This document shows positions 59,358 to 64,000 of a stretch of DNA of 64,000 nucleotides, one piece after another. Made by a program: the position numbers and the translations under genes. How positions within the stretch are numbered: position 1 is the first letter of the stretch; every line of letters begins with the position of its first letter. The notes below the pieces were generated by a model. The model was not told the origin of the DNA. It saw nothing but the letters and a program-made list of their open reading frames with translations, and made no database searches. The DNA comes from Callorhinus ursinus. Its lineage: Eukaryota > Chordata > Mammalia > Carnivora > Otariidae. Location: the NCBI RefSeq assembly GCF_003265705.1, contig NW_020312785.1:24097102-24161101 (forward strand), written 5' to 3'.

Positions 59358-61225
59358 TTTTAACCCTGAAAGGTTGATAATAGAATGGGAAAAGAATTTC
59401 TATAGGATCATTCATGTTTAACAATGTGAGAATAAGTAATTTTGTCTACTTTTTTTTCTAACTGAAATGTAATAAGTGACGTCAAACAGTTAGAAACCAA
59501 GTAAACAGTGGACAAGGTGGCTCAGTTTAATGTGATTCTTAAAGATGATATATTATAAACACATCCTGATAGTCTCATCTCTTTGTTCCTTTCAGCCCTG
59601 CTTTTCTTTAAGAGCTGGAAATAAGCCACATTTTCCTCCTTCTCTTCCTTGGCCAAACTTTCCCCGGAAAGAAACGTTTTTTAGTCCTATTAACCTAGAG
59701 CAAACCTGAAAAGGAAAGCAGGCATGGCCGTTTCTACGTCCCTTTCGAAATCCATGTACTCCGATAGCCCATGTCTCATCTGGGTTTTATACTAGTAATC
59801 CCCCCTTCTTTCATGGGTTAAGCTTCATTAAATGAATTGCCAGTATAGATTAAGCAGGTCAGTTAACTGCCCCTTTATCTGTGAGTAGCTTTGGTTCTTC
59901 GTGATTTACAATATAAATGCTTAGTTATCAGGTTTCTTTTTTTTTTTTTTAGAGATTAGACAATACACCAAAGTCACAGTTTGTGCCATATGCCTTATAT
60001 ACTTATTTAGTTGTTTATTTTGAGGATTGTTGGTTTAATTTAGCGATAATTTCATTTTTTTTCATAACAGATGGACTGGATATATCACATATGCAGTACA
60101 TCAAAACATCTTATCTCCATAAAAACAAGCTATTGAGAGCAATCAACTGCTGCCAAAAGGAAAATATTGGTGGATTAACAGACAATTTAATTATTTAATA
60201 ATCTTACAGAGCTATGAATATACTTTCATTATTTTGTTTTTTAAAGCTAAGACTATTTCTACAACTGATGATTAGTTGAATGTGTTATTCTTCAGTTTCT
60301 ATTACATTGTGTCTTCTAAGTTTAAAATTCTATTTTTGAATTCTACATATGCATAGAAAACACAATGCTCAGAATTATTTTCTGAAACTGTATGTCTTAA
60401 AATACATAGAAAAAACAAATATAAGACATATACCAAAGCAAATATGCACAGAGATGAAAACAATATATAAATAGCCATTCATCTGCTAGATGTTTATGTC
60501 ATGGAGTAAAGGCCAATTATATAAGGATTGGAAAAAACTAAGAAATTATGAGGAAGAGAGCACATAAATCTGCAAAAATTCAATTAGGCACTGAACAGAG
60601 AAGATTTTTTAAATTATTGTATTACAAGTTATATGAGAGTTTATCACCAAACAATAAAGCTGAGTTTGATTTGGAATACTTCCTTCTAAGGCTTACTTGC
60701 CTAATCCCTTTAAGCAAGTCAAATATGACATTAAGTCCTAAATGTTGCTTTAAGATCTATTTGTGTTTAGGTTATGGAAAATTACACATACACACACACA
60801 TTTTTTTCAAGCATCCATGGACATATTCATGATGACATGGAAGTATGCGCTAAGATGGTCTCATAATACCTATTTCAAGAAGAGAAGGCATGAGGCTCAG
60901 TCATTACTTGGGAAACCTTGTCCGATACAGGAAAATTCAGTATCTTCTCTTGCTTTCTTCCACAGGGAGGGTGAAACAGAAACTGCTGTATCAAATTCCA
61001 TGGACAGAATATTTTCAACTGGACGAGACTGAGACAATCACAATAATGTTGCTCTGAAATAGAGGTCAGCTACTCTGACGTGAAAAGTGTCTAAAAAAGC
61101 TTGTTTTTCTCCAGTCCTATGCTCAGAAAGATCTATCCCAACTATGAGTGAGAATAATTTTTACTCATTAGGACTTTGGCTGTTCATGTTTCTTAACTTT
61201 TGGCACTTGAAGTTAAGTTTGCATT
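59355..61225. other. unique AT-rich DNA
   Basis: About 1.9 kb. A poly-T run lies at 59937-59951. No recognisable gene or repeat. Confidence 0.45.
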
Positions 61226-61254
61226 ATAAAAAAAAGAAGAAGAAGAAGAAGAAA
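61226..61254. repeat. A-run with (GAA)n
   Basis: Poly-A followed by about six GAA units. Confidence 0.88.
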
Positions 61255-62929
61255 CTGAATGCATATTTATCAATATTCAATGGTTTCAGTTATTTTGAAG
61301 TTTTCTGTATATATCTAAATCCTAAATCCTATGTCTCCTTATGGGGAAGTGTTGTCACAAATGTTTGGAAATTGCTTTTTTTAGGACTGCAAATTCAAGA
61401 AGTTTATGACCATGGCGCCTGGAGCTGAAGAGCATAGGGACTAGTATGTTGGTGAAGATAAAGTCCCGCTAAACGGGATTTTTTTTAATAAGTCAGTATC
61501 ATCATTGTAATGTTACCCAGCTGCATAGAATACCTCCGTGTCTTCTTGGGTTATCTTTCCACAAGACCAGCTAATCCTAAAGGCGACATAAAGTTTGCTG
61601 GATAAAAATGTGAAACCTGAAACTCTCATGCAATAATCAGTCATGGACTTGCAACTCCTTGTGAAACCTCTCTGGGCTGGATGCTGAACTTCTGTAAAAG
61701 AAAGAATCTCATTTGGTCCTTGTGAATGAGTTGCTAGCCGATAAAACATAGAATAATTAAAAATGACCTAACTGGCAGATGAAAGAACAAACAAACAAAA
61801 AACAGATATAAAATTTTCCTAGTAAAGAAGTAGAAAACTTCAAGGAGATAGCTTCCAGAAATACACATCTTCACGTGATGCAAGTTATAAGAAGGAGTCA
61901 GCTTCCATGACACAGATTTACCAACAATTAAAATGCTCTTTAAAAATTAAATTCTTAATTATTTTCTTTTGTAAAATAATTGAACAGGGCATGATACTGA
62001 ATCCAATGTGCCAATGTGAATTTCTTGTTTCTGACATTTTCAGAAAGTAGTTGAAGATTCCCAGTATTGAAATACCTGGATGCTATAACATTACAGTACA
62101 TTTTACCCATGATTAGTATCTAAGATTGTTTTTCACATGAGCTATTGGAGGAGGTTTTAATTAGAAACAAACACAGCACATCAGAATGTGTGATTTACTT
62201 AAAAATATATGAAAAAAAACCCTGCTATGAACATCAGTGTATACAGAATTCCAGAGACTGTGTTCACCTACTGATTCATTTATGCAAATATTTTCTATTT
62301 TTATATAAACTTACCATATAATGCAGAATTTTTAAAAAAAGGGAAGAGAAACAAATAAATTTTACTGATATACTGGTAATCTTGACATCGGTTCCTTCAT
62401 GAATGAAAGACGAAATAGCAAATAGGAGGGTAAAAATCTCACTAATTTGAAATTATGGAGGTCTTACTATCAACCAATATAGTAAGGTCAAGAGTGAGTT
62501 CTCAATGAGTTCTGTGTTCTTTGTGATTGTTCTAGATGTGAGGCAGTGAAACATGACTGAGAGGTGCCCACTGTCCTCCCGTGACAGCTGACAGGGCATT
62601 CAAACGGAGGCCGAACGTGGATCAAGGCACAGAACCTGGTCAGGAGATGGGGAGCAATCCTTCCAAATAACTGGACAAAGATGACTAGTTTAGAATCATG
62701 TCACAGAGAATTCTGAAGCCAGATGAAAGACTTCAGGCTTAAATCTCCAGTGTGATAGTGTACAAACATCTTACAGAGTAGGCGAGGTGGTGTTTTGGGA
62801 TAAGGTAGAGAAAAGATAATAATGGGCCTATATTTTTTTTCTGGTATAAGTAAACCAGAAAACAGCAAAGGAAACAATGGTAGTATTGTTTCTACTGCTA
62901 GTATTATTATAGTGTTACAGTATATCTCA
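61255..62929. other. unique AT-rich DNA
   Basis: About 1.7 kb with no recognisable gene or repeat. Confidence 0.45.
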
Positions 62930-63070
62930 TTATCAAGTATTAATAATAGCCATAATGTGTCAATACTAACATTAGTATTAATGTTATTAATTAGGATTAT
63001 TAATATTAATAGTTTACTACTAATAGTTACTAATAGTTAACTAATAGTTACTACTGTTATTAATACTAGA
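62930..63070. repeat. TTAATA / TAATAGTTAC degenerate repeat
   Basis: Imperfect iterations of 'attaat', 'attagtatt' and 'taatagttac' (clearest at 63005-63055) make this stretch low-complexity and locally self-complementary. Confidence 0.75.
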
Positions 63071-63169
63071 CTGAGTTCTTCATCGATCACATTAATGAGT
63101 AAAAACAATTGCTATCTAAAATCAAAAGAAGATTGTGTTCAGATTGCTATTTAAAATACTTCACCTGAA

Positions 63170-63262
63170 TGTATGTATGTATGTGTACACATGTATATTG
63201 CCTTCAAATATTATATATCCTTCAAATCTATATCTATATATCCTTCAAATATTAGCTATTTA
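63170..63262. repeat. GTAT run and short tandem 'ccttcaaat' copies
   Basis: 'tgtatgtatgtatgt' followed by three copies of CCTTCAAAT starting at 63201, 63219 and 63242, each with a TATAT-rich spacer. Confidence 0.8.
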
Positions 63263-64000
63263 TAGTAAAATGCCATCATGGTTAGCAAGATATTTTTTAA
63301 ATGACTTATATCATGTCGATCTCATTTTTTCATCTCATTGTTTTTCTTTTTCTCTATTGTTTATTTTTGTGTATTTTACTATGCCCAGTAGCACAAGGAT
63401 ACATATAGGTGTTTTATAAATAAAAAACCTAAGTACAATGGGAAGTGCTCAAATTAAAAAAAAAATTTATAAGAGTGAGCAATTAAAACACTTGTTTCTG
63501 ACTATATCTAGAAAATGGAAAGCACTAAAACTTTTCAAGTAAAAGAACCAAAATGTTCAAAACTTTGCATTAGCCACATTATTCTGGTTGCAGTGTGCAG
63601 GATAAATTAGGAGGATAATGGCTTTGAGAGATGATGTTCAAGCAGAGTCCATGTGACTCTATTATGTGGACAGCCTTACACTTCTTTGTAAGCTGATGCT
63701 GTTTTTTGCCCAATATTTGTATGCCCAGTGATTCTCATAATACCGTGTACCCACAACATGTGGTATGTATAGGCCTATCGGTATGGCTGATACATACTTG
63801 TTAAATTGAATGAAATATTCACAAACTCATTTCTTGGATAATCTTTTTTAAAAAACCACTATTAATAGCATCTTTTGACTGATGCTTCATACTAAAATTA
63901 AAATTTTCTATCTTTTTTCCAGAACACTTGACATTTCTGCTACAGTCATGTAGTGTTCTGCCTTATGCTATAGCTAGCCATGTAACACATGAATAAGTTT
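63263..64000. other. unique AT-rich DNA
   Basis: No recognisable gene or repeat up to the window end. Confidence 0.45.

Noticed and set aside
1..64000. CRISPR arrays, operons, bacterial promoters, phage or plasmid modules
   Set aside because: No regular direct repeats with spacers and no bacterial gene organisation; the sequence is mammalian.
1..64000. tRNA, rRNA or snRNA genes
   Set aside because: The only tRNA-like segments are the heads of CAN and MIR SINEs, which are repeats rather than tRNA genes.

Overview
This window is non-coding nuclear DNA of a carnivoran mammal. It is AT-rich and contains no intact host gene that I can support. Its recognisable content is interspersed repeats of several ages plus one processed pseudogene. 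The best lineage clue is at least fourteen tRNA-derived CAN SINEs whose head reads 'gcctgggtggctcag' on one strand or the other. Their bodies ('ggctcaggtcatgatcccagggtcctgggatcgag', given here in pieces in the entries) are the type found in arctoid caniforms such as bears and seals. I see no copy with the dog-specific or cat-specific head, nor the mustelid 'taagccgctgcc' head. The near full-length L1 also resembles caniform L1. I infer Arctoidea, probably bear or pinniped; this comes from remembered repeat consensus, not from a search.

Layout. 1-9.8 kb: unique AT-rich DNA with MIR, L2, a hAT element, L1 3' ends, a tandem SINE pair and a probable retroviral solo LTR on the minus strand (about 6.55-7.12 kb). 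9.8-21.2 kb: a 5'-truncated L1 with a perfect 19-bp target duplication, a long L2 copy carrying two SINEs, MER20/MER5-like DNA transposons, and an antisense L1 interrupted by a younger L1 3' end. 21.2-31.5 kb: the main structured block. An old L1 is interrupted by a SINE and by an L1 3' fragment and is followed directly by a near full-length L1 (5'UTR, ORF1, ORF2, 3'UTR; all reading frames broken). About 30 bp after its tail lies a processed pseudogene of BCL7C, bounded by a 16-bp target duplication. 31.5-64 kb: mostly unique AT-rich sequence with scattered SINEs, MIR/L2 relics, microsatellites, a solo MaLR-type LTR with a clean 5-bp duplication (48.3-48.9 kb), an L1 with the 5' inversion typical of twin priming (52.6-53.95 kb) and an MLT-like LTR (about 56.7-57.4 kb).

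How the parts relate. L1 machinery explains most of the window: L1 copies themselves, SINEs and the BCL7C pseudogene all show A-rich tails and target-site duplications. The setting fits an intergenic gene desert or a very large intron; the sequence alone cannot separate these. I found no previously undescribed system. The most checkable items are the BCL7C retropseudogene, the nested L1 block, a perfect 11-bp-arm palindrome replacing part of L1 ORF2, the twin-primed L1, and a small CpG-retaining patch near 45.2 kb.
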